Notes: generated from the letters alone by a model not told the origin. Counted from the first letter of the stretch, positions 1 through 6,357 are shown. The stretch: DNA of 17,591 nucleotides from CAWEHT01 sp963808455 (GCA_963808455.1 CAWEHT010000113.1:1-17591), one strand, 5' to 3'. Program-made: numbers and translations.

Positions 1-198
1 GAGGGCGGCAGGCGTGGTCTGGGGCGGGCCGGGGTAGATGTCCAGCGCGGGCGCGTCAGGCGAGACGTCGATGACGCGGACCTGCGACATGGGCTGGATT
101 CCCGCAATTCCCTGGCAACCGGCGAGGCCGGCGGCGAGAAGCGCGAGCGCGGCGAACCGGCTGGTCCGCTGGACGAATTGGGGGGCGGTGAGTCGCAT
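1..198 (-). CDS. DUF4397-type lipoprotein, N-terminal part (runs off the window)
   Basis: Sixty-six codons read leftwards from an ATG at 198 and stay open to the window edge. The start MRLTAPQF is followed by a hydrophobic stretch (residues 15-26) and a lipobox LAGC ending at Cys28, so the product should be a signal-peptidase-II lipoprotein. Right after the lipidation site comes QVRVIDVSPDAPALDIY, the recognisable opening of the DUF4397 fold, an Ig-like repeat domain of unknown function found in surface lipoproteins. The short Cys-to-domain spacer and the wording GIQPMSQVRV are what I associate with Acidobacteriota, which is one reason for assigning the left end of the window to that phylum. 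The C-terminal domain lies outside the window, so length and repeat number cannot be judged. Confidence 0.75.
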   Translation of the reverse strand, partial: MRLTAPQFVQRTSRFAALALLAAGLAGCQGIAGIQPMSQVRVIDVSPDAPALDIYPGPPQTTPAAL

Positions 199-646
199 GG
201 CTGCGCGTTACAGACGATAAAAACAATCAAACCGATTGTAAACGCGGGCGGGCCTGGCGGCTGCGGGTACTGCGCTTTGCGGTGCGATGGAAGCTGTTAA
301 CTTATTTGCAACTCCCCCTCCCCCCTCCCCCCCACCTGCTAAAGTCTCTGGATACAACAAGTTCCACACTTTTACAGGCAAAGTCTTGACTCCATGCGAC
401 TTATAGGCATGGAATCAGATAACAAACGAGTTGTCCGCTGCTCTCTGCTCTGGGCTGCGGCGATGGAGCCGGGCATCGTCTTCCGCTGTCGCTGGAAGAA
501 GAAGCTGGCAGACCCCCTGCGTAGAAGAGATGGACAGCCCCCTATTTTAATTGTAGCAGGTTGGGGAGACGAGTTTTGCAGTTTATCTCGTTTGGATGGA
601 GTGAGTTGCGCGATTTTGCTTGACAATGTTATTGGGGGCGGGGTTC

Positions 647-671
647 GCGCGATGGATGGGGCACCCGGCAA
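647..671 (+). repeat. 25-bp direct repeat, copy 1 (left flank of the R-M island)
   Basis: The 25 bases here recur at 4106-4130 in the same orientation with one mismatch (GATGG versus GATGA near the start). The core GGGGCACCCGGC also appears at 4009-4020. The copies bracket the restriction-modification island. The core looks like an intergenic dispersed repeat, so the flanking position may be coincidental. Confidence 0.75.
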
Positions 672-683
672 TCGGCGGGTGCC
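660..683 (-). terminator. Possible terminator hairpin after the R-M operon
   Basis: GGCACCCG at 660-667 pairs perfectly with CGGGTGCC at 676-683 around an 8-nt loop. On the minus strand the hairpin starts 7 nt after the stop codon of the endonuclease remnant, where an operon terminator would be expected. No T-run follows, so it may instead be part of the dispersed repeat. Confidence 0.4.
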
Positions 684-690
684 AGCAACT

Positions 691-894
691 TCAGTGAGGC
701 CCTAGATACCTCACTCCGTTGAAGTGGATTAGATGTGTCGGCGCATCAGCCACCCAAACCTCAGTCTCCCAAGCTATCTCGGCGAGGTAGCGAGTCATCA
801 ATCCACGTGACGGAAATGCAGTGACAAACACTAATCCTGCCGTTGAGCTTGAGAACAGCTTGACCAATTCGCTATGAAGCCCGGGTGCCGAAGA
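691..894 (-). pseudogene. C-terminal remnant of a second BsuBI/PstI-family restriction endonuclease
   Basis: Read on the minus strand, the frame after the Vsr stop codon gives LHSELVKLFSSSTAGLVFV, then TAFPSRGLMTRYLAEIAW, then ETEVWVADAPTHLIHFNGV and RYLGPH, ending in TGA at 691-693. This is the end of the BsuBI/PstI endonuclease C-terminal domain. It aligns with the end of the intact endonuclease upstream (DISWETEVWLADSPDHLIHF) but clearly differs from it, so it is not a fresh duplication. Only about 60 residues remain: the nuclease core, the N-terminal domain and any start codon are missing. The fragment is in the same frame as vsr, separated only by the vsr TAG at 895-897. It is best explained as the tail of an older R-M system interrupted by the present one. 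Confidence 0.8.
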
Positions 895-1362
895 CTATGG
901 CGGCGCCCGACGCTTGGCTGTTTGGTCGAGAAAAGACATCGACCTGAGGAGGGCGGCGGTTGGATTCTTCTCTATCTCGCATTCCCAGACAGTTAGCGAT
1001 TTCCATCCTAAGCGGGCTAAATCGAGCTTGGCGCGGCGATCCCGGTCCTGGTTTCGCTTGAGTTTTGGAGCCCAGTAGTCCCGTCGGGTGGCAGGTACAA
1101 TTCCCGCTCCGCACCGCGAGTGTTGGTGCCAGAAGCAGCCATGCACAAATATCGCCTTGCGCCTGGCGGGAAAGACGATGTCAGGACTGCCGGGCAGATT
1201 GCTGCTGTGGATTCGGAAGCGATAGCCTGCGCGGTGCAGCAGAGAGCGGAGCGCTTTTTCCGGCTTTGTGTCCTTGCTGCGGATACGGCGCATATTCTCG
1301 CTGCGTCGAGTTGGGTCGAGGGCACCCATATGCTCCTCAAACGGAATTTCGAGGAGGCTCAT
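895..1362 (-). CDS. vsr: Very-short-patch repair endonuclease Vsr
   Basis: A 155-residue protein that nicks DNA 5' of the T in T:G mismatches, which arise when 5-methylcytosine deaminates, so that repair restores C:G. Family signatures are all present: MRRIRSKDTKPE (residues 24-35), GYRFRIH, PDIVFP with Asp61 at the metal-binding position, FVHGCFWHQH (His74, Cys76, His81), Cys84, and VWECE with Cys128 completing the structural zinc set. Length matches the family. The ATG overlaps the TGA of the upstream endonuclease by 4 bp (1359-1362), so translation is coupled. A Vsr next to a C5-cytosine methyltransferase is the expected partnership; by inference it mends mutations at that enzyme's methylation site. 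Residues 1-20 are an extension before the conserved core, and translation could also begin at Met12 or Met24. Confidence 0.93.
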   Translation of the reverse strand: MSLLEIPFEEHMGALDPTRRSENMRRIRSKDTKPEKALRSLLHRAGYRFRIHSSNLPGSPDIVFPARRKAIFVHGCFWHQHSRCGAGIVPATRRDYWAPKLKRNQDRDRRAKLDLARLGWKSLTVWECEIEKNPTAALLRSMSFLDQTAKRRAPP

Positions 1363-2399
1363 CCGCGTTCAGGTGCAGGATGCGGTCCAAGATATCGGAG
1401 GCCGTTGAAGTGAATCAGATGGTCGGGCGAATCTGCAAGCCAGACTTCTGTTTCCCAACTTATGTCGAAGACCCAGCGTCTGAATTCCTTCCGGGTAGCG
1501 AAAACACTTACAAAGACTTTTGGAAGCGGGCATCCGGCGGTGAACTCCTCAAGAGCGAGGTGACGGAGCTTGGAGACGGGATTGGAGGAGTGGACTGCCT
1601 CAATCAGGAGGAGCCATTGGTTCTTCGTGTCCAGCACTACAATATCGGGAAGCATCTCGTGCGCGATCTCATCCAATCCGAGTTTTTTCAGTCCCTCCGC
1701 GTCAACGTGAAGATACTTTTTGGACGCATCGCCGATGTATAACACCTTCGCTTCCGGGGCAAATCTCGGGATGAAAAATTCCAAGGTCGCCTTTTGCAGA
1801 ACATTGTGCTCGCCCTTGGCAAGTTCGATCAATCTGCCATCCGGCAGTCGGGCACCGATTTTGAGCGGACGCCGCCGTTCCATTCGCTCTTCGAGAGACC
1901 CCATTCGTTCGAGAAAGCGGGCAACTTCGCCCGGCGCCTGCAGTGAGCCAAATGACCGTAACAGGGCAGCCGCTTCGGGGCGGATAGCATAGCTACGCGT
2001 CGGGTTGTTCTGGTTGGCATTAGGGTTCCCTGCACTCGCCATTGCGATCCCAGCAAGCAATAGGGGTTCGAGGTCGACTCTGCGAATGTCGTCGTATGAG
2101 CCTGACGATATCCGCTGTTTCCAGAACTCATTCTGAAAGTCGATAATCTGTCGTGATGTAAGCTTCCAATTCGCACCGTCACCATGGACAGCCGCTTCGC
2201 TCCACGGGGTTCTGGGTTTCATATTCGCAATGGACAACAATGCGAGAGCAATACGATCCTTGCCGATAGAGGTCAATGATCCCACGGGTATGCCCGCATT
2301 TCGGAGCAGCGCCAATGCCTCATCGACCTTGCGTCCCGCGAGCGACCTTGTTCCGGACAGAATCCGTCGTTTGTGCCGCGGCTTCTTGCTGCCTGCCAT
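1359..2399 (-). CDS. BsuBI/PstI-family type II restriction endonuclease
   Basis: A 346-residue protein. Residues ~45-150 match the N-terminal helical/winged domain of the family (IALALLSIANMKPRTPWSEA, then a long helix and RPEAAALLRSFGS). Residues ~186-340 match the C-terminal nuclease domain, with KGEHN (195-199), VLYIGDASKKYLHVD, LPDIVVLD (250-257), LLLIEAVHSSNPV (263-275) and WETEVWLADSPDHLIHFNG. Asp252 and Glu267 are the likely metal ligands of the PD-(D/E)xK core. Classic members (PstI, BsuBI) cut CTGCAG and travel with an N6-adenine methyltransferase; here the intact partner is a C5-cytosine enzyme, so the site recognised cannot be inferred from the family alone. The start lies 7 nt after the repaired methyltransferase stop, with AGGTG as ribosome binding site, and the stop overlaps vsr. 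Confidence 0.9.
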   Translation of the reverse strand: MAGSKKPRHKRRILSGTRSLAGRKVDEALALLRNAGIPVGSLTSIGKDRIALALLSIANMKPRTPWSEAAVHGDGANWKLTSRQIIDFQNEFWKQRISSGSYDDIRRVDLEPLLLAGIAMASAGNPNANQNNPTRSYAIRPEAAALLRSFGSLQAPGEVARFLERMGSLEERMERRRPLKIGARLPDGRLIELAKGEHNVLQKATLEFFIPRFAPEAKVLYIGDASKKYLHVDAEGLKKLGLDEIAHEMLPDIVVLDTKNQWLLLIEAVHSSNPVSKLRHLALEEFTAGCPLPKVFVSVFATRKEFRRWVFDISWETEVWLADSPDHLIHFNGLRYLGPHPAPERG

Positions 2400-2406
2400 A
2401 TTTCAC

Positions 2407-3529
2407 CTATGCATACAGTCTGATTTGCTCGTCAAGCTCATTCATCTGACGTATTCGAATTTCCGATAGATCGGGGAGCGATATGGCGTCTAGTGCCGCT
2501 TTGCCGATTGCCTTTGCGAATAGGGGTGCCACCGCATTGCCAATCTGCTCGAATCTCTTGGCTTCCGGGCCGCTGAAGGTGAACCAGTCGGGGAAGCTCT
2601 GGCAGCCTTGCTCCCTCTCTCTCCGTGAGCATGCGCCTCCTGCCGTCGGGCATCTTGATTCGCAACATGTCCGCGGTTGCGGCGGCGAGATTCCTACACG
2701 TGACGGTTCGACTCGGTCGTTCCATACTCAGGTCGCGAGGATTGATACATTTCGACTTTGCTTCATAGGTAGCTACATACTTATCCATTGATTCAGTCAA
2801 GAATCTGAATGGCTCTCCGTCCTGCACCGTGACACCCGCGAGGGCCTGGCCAACTGGAACCTGGCCGTGGGTTCTGTTAGGGGCAGGGAACTTCCATTCT
2901 TTGCGGTGCGCAACGACAACGAGCCGCTCCCGGTTCTGCGGAACACGGAAGTCGACAGCATTGAGGAGGCGCCAAGATATCGCGTACCCCAAGTCGCGCA
3001 TCTCTGTGCGGATTAGCTCAAAGTAACCGCGATTTCGATAGAGCATTCCTCTTACGTTCTCGAAGATCGCCAGTTTCGGCTCATACCTCCGCATCGCACT
3101 GATGAACGCGGGAAACCCATCACGGTCGTCGTGCTTTCCTCGCTGGCTTCCGACGACACTGAAAGGCTGGCAAGGCGGGCCACCGATAATGATGTCCACA
3201 TGACGATCATGTACCAGTTCCATATCCGGCTTCAGGAATAGTTGATGACACTTGCCGGAGAGATTGCCATTGTAGGTTGAGCAGGCATCCTGATCCATCT
3301 CGAAACCGATGGTGTCGAAGCCTGCCGCCTCAAAGCCAAGAGCGAGGCCTCCACACCCAGCAAAGAGATCCAGAGCGAGCGGGCGCGGCGAGCGAGCAAT
3401 GGTCTGTTGGGGGAACTCAGTCTTAAGCAGCAAAGCGTAGTCGAATTTGCTAGAGTCTCTGTTCACTGGCTCCCCTACGATATCAGCCTTAGCCTGCGGC
3501 AGCTTGACAATATCTGACGCGCCCTCCAA
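2407..3529 (-). CDS. DNA (cytosine-5-)-methyltransferase, one frameshift near 2601
   Basis: Methylates cytosine at C5 and protects host DNA from the neighbouring endonuclease. Motifs in order: I, LDLFAGCGG (residues 53-61); IV, GGPPCQPF with catalytic Cys120; VI, ENV (157-159); VIII, QNRER (198-202); IX, RPSRTVTCRNLAAATADMLR. After RRRMLTERE the frame breaks. Removing one C from CTGCCAG (bases 2601-2606 on the plus strand) restores ARLQSFPDWFTFSGPE, then FEQIGNAVAPLFAKAIG, which is motif X, and a TAG at 2407-2409, for about 373 residues in all. That stop sits 7 nt before the endonuclease start, which supports the repair. Without the repair the frame runs to 2438 and lacks motif X. The TTG start at 3529 lies inside the broken adenine-methyltransferase frame; the true start is uncertain. 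The break may be a sequencing error, since a cell with active nuclease and no methylation would be expected to suffer. Confidence 0.88.
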
Positions 3530-3699
3530 CGCTCGATAAACGCACCCGTCAAAGCACCAAGTCCAGCACCCGGATCGAGCAGGCGACAGGATTCAAAGGC
3601 TCTTTTTGTAAACAGGGAAGCCATGAATTGCGCAATCGAATATGGAGTCAAAAACTGACCAAGTGCCGATTTTTGCTCTCGGTTCGTTGACCTGCCCAT
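3475..3699 (-). pseudogene. N6-adenine DNA methyltransferase, N-terminal remnant
   Basis: From the ATG at 3699 the frame reads MGRSTNREQKSALGQFLTPY, then SIAQFMASLF, then CRLLDPGAGLGALTGAFIERW. SALGQFLTP followed by the AdoMet-binding motif LLDPGAGLG is the opening of N6-adenine methyltransferases of the M.PstI/M.BsuBI and Eco57I type. Those proteins run to about 500 residues and carry a catalytic NPPY motif. Here homology ends about 55 residues in, just after FIERW, and the frame stops at 3475 with no NPPY. The break coincides with the start of the C5-methyltransferase gene (3529), which overlaps in another frame. An upstream in-frame extension to 3798 exists, but ATG 3699 begins directly at conserved sequence. 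Together with the endonuclease tail at 691-894 it looks like the front end of an older PstI-type M-R pair. Confidence 0.78.
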
Positions 3700-3827
3700 C
3701 GTCAACCGACCGGCATCAAAATGCTCGGTATTTTGTATACCCGTCGAGTTATCCAAAACTCTCATCGATATCCGAGTGTAACGAATCTGACCTTGCAACG
3801 CGACAAATTATTAGATGGTGGTAAACC

Positions 3828-3908
3828 GCTGGCGGTGGGGTCGCAGTGGAGATAGATGGAGCCGGACTCCTTGAGGACGCGGCGGAGTTCGACGAGGCGC
3901 GGGGCCAT
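3828..3908 (-). pseudogene. Scrap of a site-specific DNA methyltransferase (N4/N6 class)
   Basis: Twenty-seven codons read MAPRLVELRRVLKESGSIY, then LHCDPTAS, a stretch I recognise from N4/N6 amino-methyltransferases, where it normally continues with HYLKLLLD and runs for hundreds of residues. Here homology stops dead at PTAS (3828), after which the frame holds unrelated sequence to 3762. Nothing before the Met looks related either. It is a different methyltransferase type from the remnant at 3475-3699, so a second modification gene has been lost at this locus. Confidence 0.65.
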
Positions 3909-4353
3909 TGGGGATGAGGGTAGCACGGCGACGAGGTTCGAGGTACAGGGTTCGAGGTGTGGAAGCAGATTATTCCGCTGCAAACCCAGGTCTCAGAAAC
4001 GAGAACCTGGGGCACCCGGCTGAAGCCCCTCGATTCGATTGGGCTTATTCAGGGAGCTGAAGCCCACTGCTCCCTCCGGTAAGACAAGCCCCCCCATCGC
4101 AAAGTGCGCGATGAATGGGGCACCCGGCAAGGGCGTGATTTGTTGGGAGAAAGGTTCGGACGGTTGTGGCGGTGCGGGGTTCGTCGGGGTCCTTCGCGCT
4201 CGAAAGACGCGCTCAGGATGACAGCAAAAGAGACAAGGGCAAATACAGAGATTCTGGCCTTCGACTCTGCGCTGCTTCACCCCAGCGAACAAGTTCGCTG
4301 GGGACCCCGATTGCGCGCCTCGCTCAGGATGACAGAGGGTTGGCGGGCGGGGG
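3909..4353. repeat. Intergenic block of dispersed repeats and hairpins
   Basis: No gene is supported here. The block holds a CCCAGGTCTC / GAGAACCTGGG hairpin (3985-4011); GGGGCACCCGGC repeat cores at 4009-4020 and inside 4106-4130; two direct copies of CGCTCAGGATGACAG (4210-4224 and 4321-4335); and a perfect inverted repeat CCCCAGCGAAC-AA-GTTCGCTGGGG (4280-4303). Several frames stay open across it on both strands, but their products are Arg/Pro/Ser-rich translations of the repeats. Repeats of this style are, from general familiarity, common between genes in Terriglobia. Confidence 0.65.
4106..4130 (+). repeat. 25-bp direct repeat, copy 2 (right flank of the R-M island)
   Basis: Matches 647-671 at 24 of 25 positions in the same orientation. 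The two copies bracket all R-M genes and remnants. See copy 1. Confidence 0.75.
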
Positions 4354-4560
4354 CTATGCGGGGTCGAGGGTGCGGTTGACGTAGCCGATGGAGCCTTCGC
4401 TGGAGACGACCTTGCCGGGGTTGCCGAGAACGACGGCCATGGGGGGCACGTCGAAGTTGACGTAGGCTCCGGGGGCGATGAGCGCGTCGTGACCGACGGT
4501 GATGTTGCCGACGAGGACGGCGTGAGCGCCGACCCAGACGCGGTCTTCCAGCGGTGGCGC
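4354..4560 (-). pseudogene. Serine-acetyltransferase-like protein, C-terminal fragment cut at a sequence junction
   Basis: On the minus strand the frame reads APPLEDRVWVGAHAVLVGN, then ITVGHDALIAPGAYVNFDVP, then PMAVVLGNPGKVVSSEGS and GYVNRTLDPA, ending in TAG at 4354-4356. The hexapeptide-repeat rhythm (VWVGAHA, LVGNIT, LIAPGA) and the ending VLGNPGKVV are typical of the left-handed beta-helix of CysE-type acyltransferases, which acetylate serine in cysteine synthesis. The catalytic N-terminal part, which should lie above 4560, is missing: that DNA is instead the ribosome binding site and coding sequence of a plus-strand ligase. Open frames continue leftwards into the ligase on paper, but they are its antisense shadow. 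The truncation therefore marks a join between two unrelated sequences. Other hexapeptide acyltransferases cannot be fully excluded. Confidence 0.75.
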
Positions 4561-4571
4561 GCGGCAGCACC
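4556..4571. other. Probable chimeric junction
   Basis: To the left, a minus-strand acyltransferase is cut in mid-domain at about 4560. To the right, an intact ribosome binding site begins at 4572. Gene style changes from repeat-rich, acidobacterial-looking to compact, Chloroflexota-looking. No repeat, tRNA or integrase that would explain an insertion is visible at the joint. Confidence 0.65.
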
Positions 4572-4577
4572 AGGAGG
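4572..4577 (+). promoter_or_regulatory. Ribosome binding site of the ATP-grasp ligase
   Basis: AGGAGG lies 7 nt before the ATG at 4585. It fixes the start against an in-frame upstream extension (to 4489) that would read into the acyltransferase fragment. Confidence 0.85.
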
Positions 4578-4584
4578 ACCGCTG

Positions 4585-5682
4585 ATGGGACTGCGGATTG
4601 CCGTTCTGGCCAATCTGAAGGAGAACGCCCCGCGCTGGCCGGGCCTGCCCGAAGATGCCTGGGATGACCTGGATTCCGACATCACCGTGCAGTCGATCGT
4701 GGAAGCGCTGGCTGCTGGCGGGCACCACGCCGACTTCCTGGAAGGCAACCTGTCGCTGGTCGAGACGCTGCCAAAGTTCGGGCCGGATCTCTGCTTCAAC
4801 CTCTGTGAAGGCCATGGCGGCGATGGGCGCGAGGCGCATGTGCCGGCGATCCTGGAGATGCTGCGCATCCCGTACACCGGCAGCAAGGTGTTGACGCTGG
4901 CCCTAACGCTGGACAAACCGATGACCAAGCGTGTGCTGGCCTTTCACGGCTTACCCACACCGGCCTTCCAGGTGTTCGAACATGCCGATGAGCCCCTTCA
5001 GCCGGGCCTGGCGTACCCGCTATTCGTCAAGCCCAGCCGGGAAGGCACCGGCATGGGTGTCAGGGCGGATTCAGTGGTGCACCGCGAGGACGAGCTCCGT
5101 GAGCGACTGGCGGCGCACCTGGCGCGCTACTGCCAGCCGATCCTGGTGGAGCGCTACATCGGCGGCCGCGAAGTGACGCTTGGGGCCATCGGGAACCAGG
5201 TCCCCGGCCAGGATGCCACGCACGGCCTGTTGTTCCTGCCGCCGTTGGAGGTCGATTTCGCCGCTTACCCGCCAAGCGAGGGCGAGGTGTATACCAACCG
5301 CATGAAGACTGAATGGGCGCACGATTTCCATTTTCTTTGCCCGGCGCCCTTGGAGCCCGCGCTGCTGAAGCGGCTGCGGCGACTGACGGCGAGCGCCTTC
5401 CGTGCCACAGGCTGCCTGGATGTGGCCCGTGTGGACTTCCGATTGGACGCCGCGAACGACGACGAGCCGTACATCCTGGAGATCAACCCGCTGCCGGGGC
5501 TCTACCCGGGGCTGAGCGATCTCGTGTTGGAGGCCGGCAGCGCCGGCCTGAGCTATGCCGACCTGATCAACCTGATCTGCGACGCGACGTGCCGGCGCTA
5601 CCAGCTTGGCGCCTGCACGCGGACTGAAGTTCCCATCCCCGAAAGCCGGGAGTCGGGGGTCCCGGCGCTTGTGACCAGCTAA
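4585..5682 (+). CDS. D-alanine--D-alanine ligase-like ATP-grasp protein
   Basis: A 365-residue protein of the COG1181 type. Family members join two amino acids or similar substrates through an acyl-phosphate at the cost of ATP; the standard member makes the D-Ala-D-Ala dipeptide of peptidoglycan in the cytoplasm. Seen in order: DLCFNLCEG in the N-terminal domain, PYTGSKVLTLALTLDKPMTK entering the ATP-grasp fold, LFVKPSREGTGMGV (the nucleotide loop, where typical Ddl has a GSS/GTSVG-type sequence), ILVERYIGGREVTLG, and DVARVDFR followed by YILEINPLPGLYPG with the metal-binding Glu and Asn. The motifs are intact but the loop GTGMG and the long insert near EVYTNRMKTEW differ from classical Ddl, so a different amino-acid substrate is possible. 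No partner gene follows closely; two hairpins lie downstream. The promoter is not in the window because the sequence junction lies immediately upstream. Confidence 0.8.
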   Translation: MGLRIAVLANLKENAPRWPGLPEDAWDDLDSDITVQSIVEALAAGGHHADFLEGNLSLVETLPKFGPDLCFNLCEGHGGDGREAHVPAILEMLRIPYTGSKVLTLALTLDKPMTKRVLAFHGLPTPAFQVFEHADEPLQPGLAYPLFVKPSREGTGMGVRADSVVHREDELRERLAAHLARYCQPILVERYIGGREVTLGAIGNQVPGQDATHGLLFLPPLEVDFAAYPPSEGEVYTNRMKTEWAHDFHFLCPAPLEPALLKRLRRLTASAFRATGCLDVARVDFRLDAANDDEPYILEINPLPGLYPGLSDLVLEAGSAGLSYADLINLICDATCRRYQLGACTRTEVPIPESRESGVPALVTS

Positions 5683-6066
5683 GGCAAGGAAACCCCGCAA
5701 CCGCCATCTTGCTGGCGGCCTCGATGGGGTCTGGCTGCGGCGAAGTCGCCGCAGCCAGACCCTCATAATTGCTCCAAGCCTCGCCGGGACCAGGGCACGT
5801 TATACCTATGACGGCCGCATTCTGCCTCGCGCCTGCGACCCACCTAAGGCGCTCACGGCGGGTCTCTGGATCGATTTCAGGAATTTGCACCTCCAGAAAA
5901 AGTGTGGCATCCTCCAACGTGGGTAGCTTACCCGTTTATCGCTTGCGCGCCGCTGCTGACAACGTGTCGGCTATCAGCTTGTGTTTGCCACCGGGATGGA
6001 GCTGGCAGCGCTTGACGGCGCATTGCGAAGACGTCCGGCAGTTCAAACGCCCCGGGGGAAGAAGCC
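5683..6066. other. Intergenic region between ligase and Cys-rich protein gene
   Basis: Apart from the two hairpins annotated separately, I see no gene here. Open frames at 5769-6077 (+) and 5567-5917 (-) show no conserved motif. The 3' part presumably carries the promoter for the gene at 6067; a TTGACG at 6014-6019 has no matching -10 at the right distance. GGGGGAAG just before 6067 serves as ribosome binding site. Confidence 0.45.
5701..5762 (+). terminator. Two tandem hairpins after the ligase gene
   Basis: First, CCGCCA (5701-5706) pairs with TGGCGG (5713-5718). Second, a perfect 16-bp stem joins 5727-5742 to 5747-5762 around the loop AAGT. They begin 19 nt after the ligase stop. No clear T-tract follows (CTCATAATT), so termination is likely but not certain. 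Confidence 0.55.
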
Positions 6067-6357
6067 ATGAGCGTTAAAGTGTTCTGCAAGATGGCCGACT
6101 GTGTCAACTGGGACAACGGCCTTTGCGGCGCAGAAGAGATTCGCATCGACCGCGAGGGTTACTGCGCGACCTATGAAGAGATCCCAGAAGAACCCGCGGA
6201 TGAGCTGGATCTGCCTGCGCACGTCGAGGATCTGACGTGGGACGACGATGAGGAGGAAGACCTCGAGATCGGTGAGCTAGGCGAAGAAAAGTGGGACGAA
6301 GAGGAAGAGGAAGAAGAGGAAGAGGAGCTCGAAGACGAGGATGATTGGGTGCGCTAA
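6067..6357 (+). CDS. Small Cys4 (DUF1540-like) protein with polyacidic tail
   Basis: Ninety-six residues in two parts. Residues 1-36 contain VFCKMADCVNW, GLCGAEEI and GYCATYE, giving Cys7-x4-Cys12-x7-Cys20-x12-Cys33. That spacing resembles the small DUF1540 domain, thought to bind a metal, and the residues around the cysteines fit. From residue 38 onwards the chain is almost entirely Glu and Asp with scattered Trp and Leu, ending EDEDDWVR. The acidic tail is encoded by a GAA/GAG-rich tract, which may be prone to length change. The role is unknown; an acidic tail could bind cations, basic proteins or RNA polymerase, but nothing in the sequence decides this. A palindrome separates it from the dikinase gene, so the two may or may not be cotranscribed. 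Confidence 0.7.
   Translation: MSVKVFCKMADCVNWDNGLCGAEEIRIDREGYCATYEEIPEEPADELDLPAHVEDLTWDDDEEEDLEIGELGEEKWDEEEEEEEEEELEDEDDWVR

Larger units (their letters stand above)
199..690. other. Intergenic stretch without a supported gene
   Basis: No reading frame here looks real on either strand; the overlapping open frames at 372-705 have no recognisable domain and are low-complexity translations. Visible structure: a CAATC/GATTG inverted repeat at 224-238 which, read on the minus strand, is followed by a T-run and lies in the leader of the DUF4397 gene; a C-rich tract at 313-333; a CCATGC/GCATGG inverted repeat at 392-412; and one copy of a dispersed repeat at 647-671. The divergent promoter of the lipoprotein gene should lie in 200-300, but I see no convincing -35/-10 pair. 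Confidence 0.5.

Noticed and set aside
372..705. Overlapping open frames of about 100 codons on both strands
   Set aside because: No recognisable domain, Arg/Pro/Ser-rich translations, no convincing start signals, and they end inside the dispersed repeat; treated as non-coding.
4210..4335. Possible CRISPR-like array because of repeated CGCTCAGGATGACAG
   Set aside because: Only two copies, 111 nt apart, with no regular spacer and no cas genes; fits dispersed intergenic repeats.
4106..4571. Insertion sequence or integrase remnant explaining the change at 4560
   Set aside because: No transposase or integrase reading frame, no terminal inverted repeats and no target-site duplication could be found around the joint.
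3993..4928. 311-codon minus-strand frame crossing the junction
   Set aside because: Its N-terminal half is antisense to the ligase and its C-terminal half is translated repeat DNA; the real acyltransferase fragment is in another frame.
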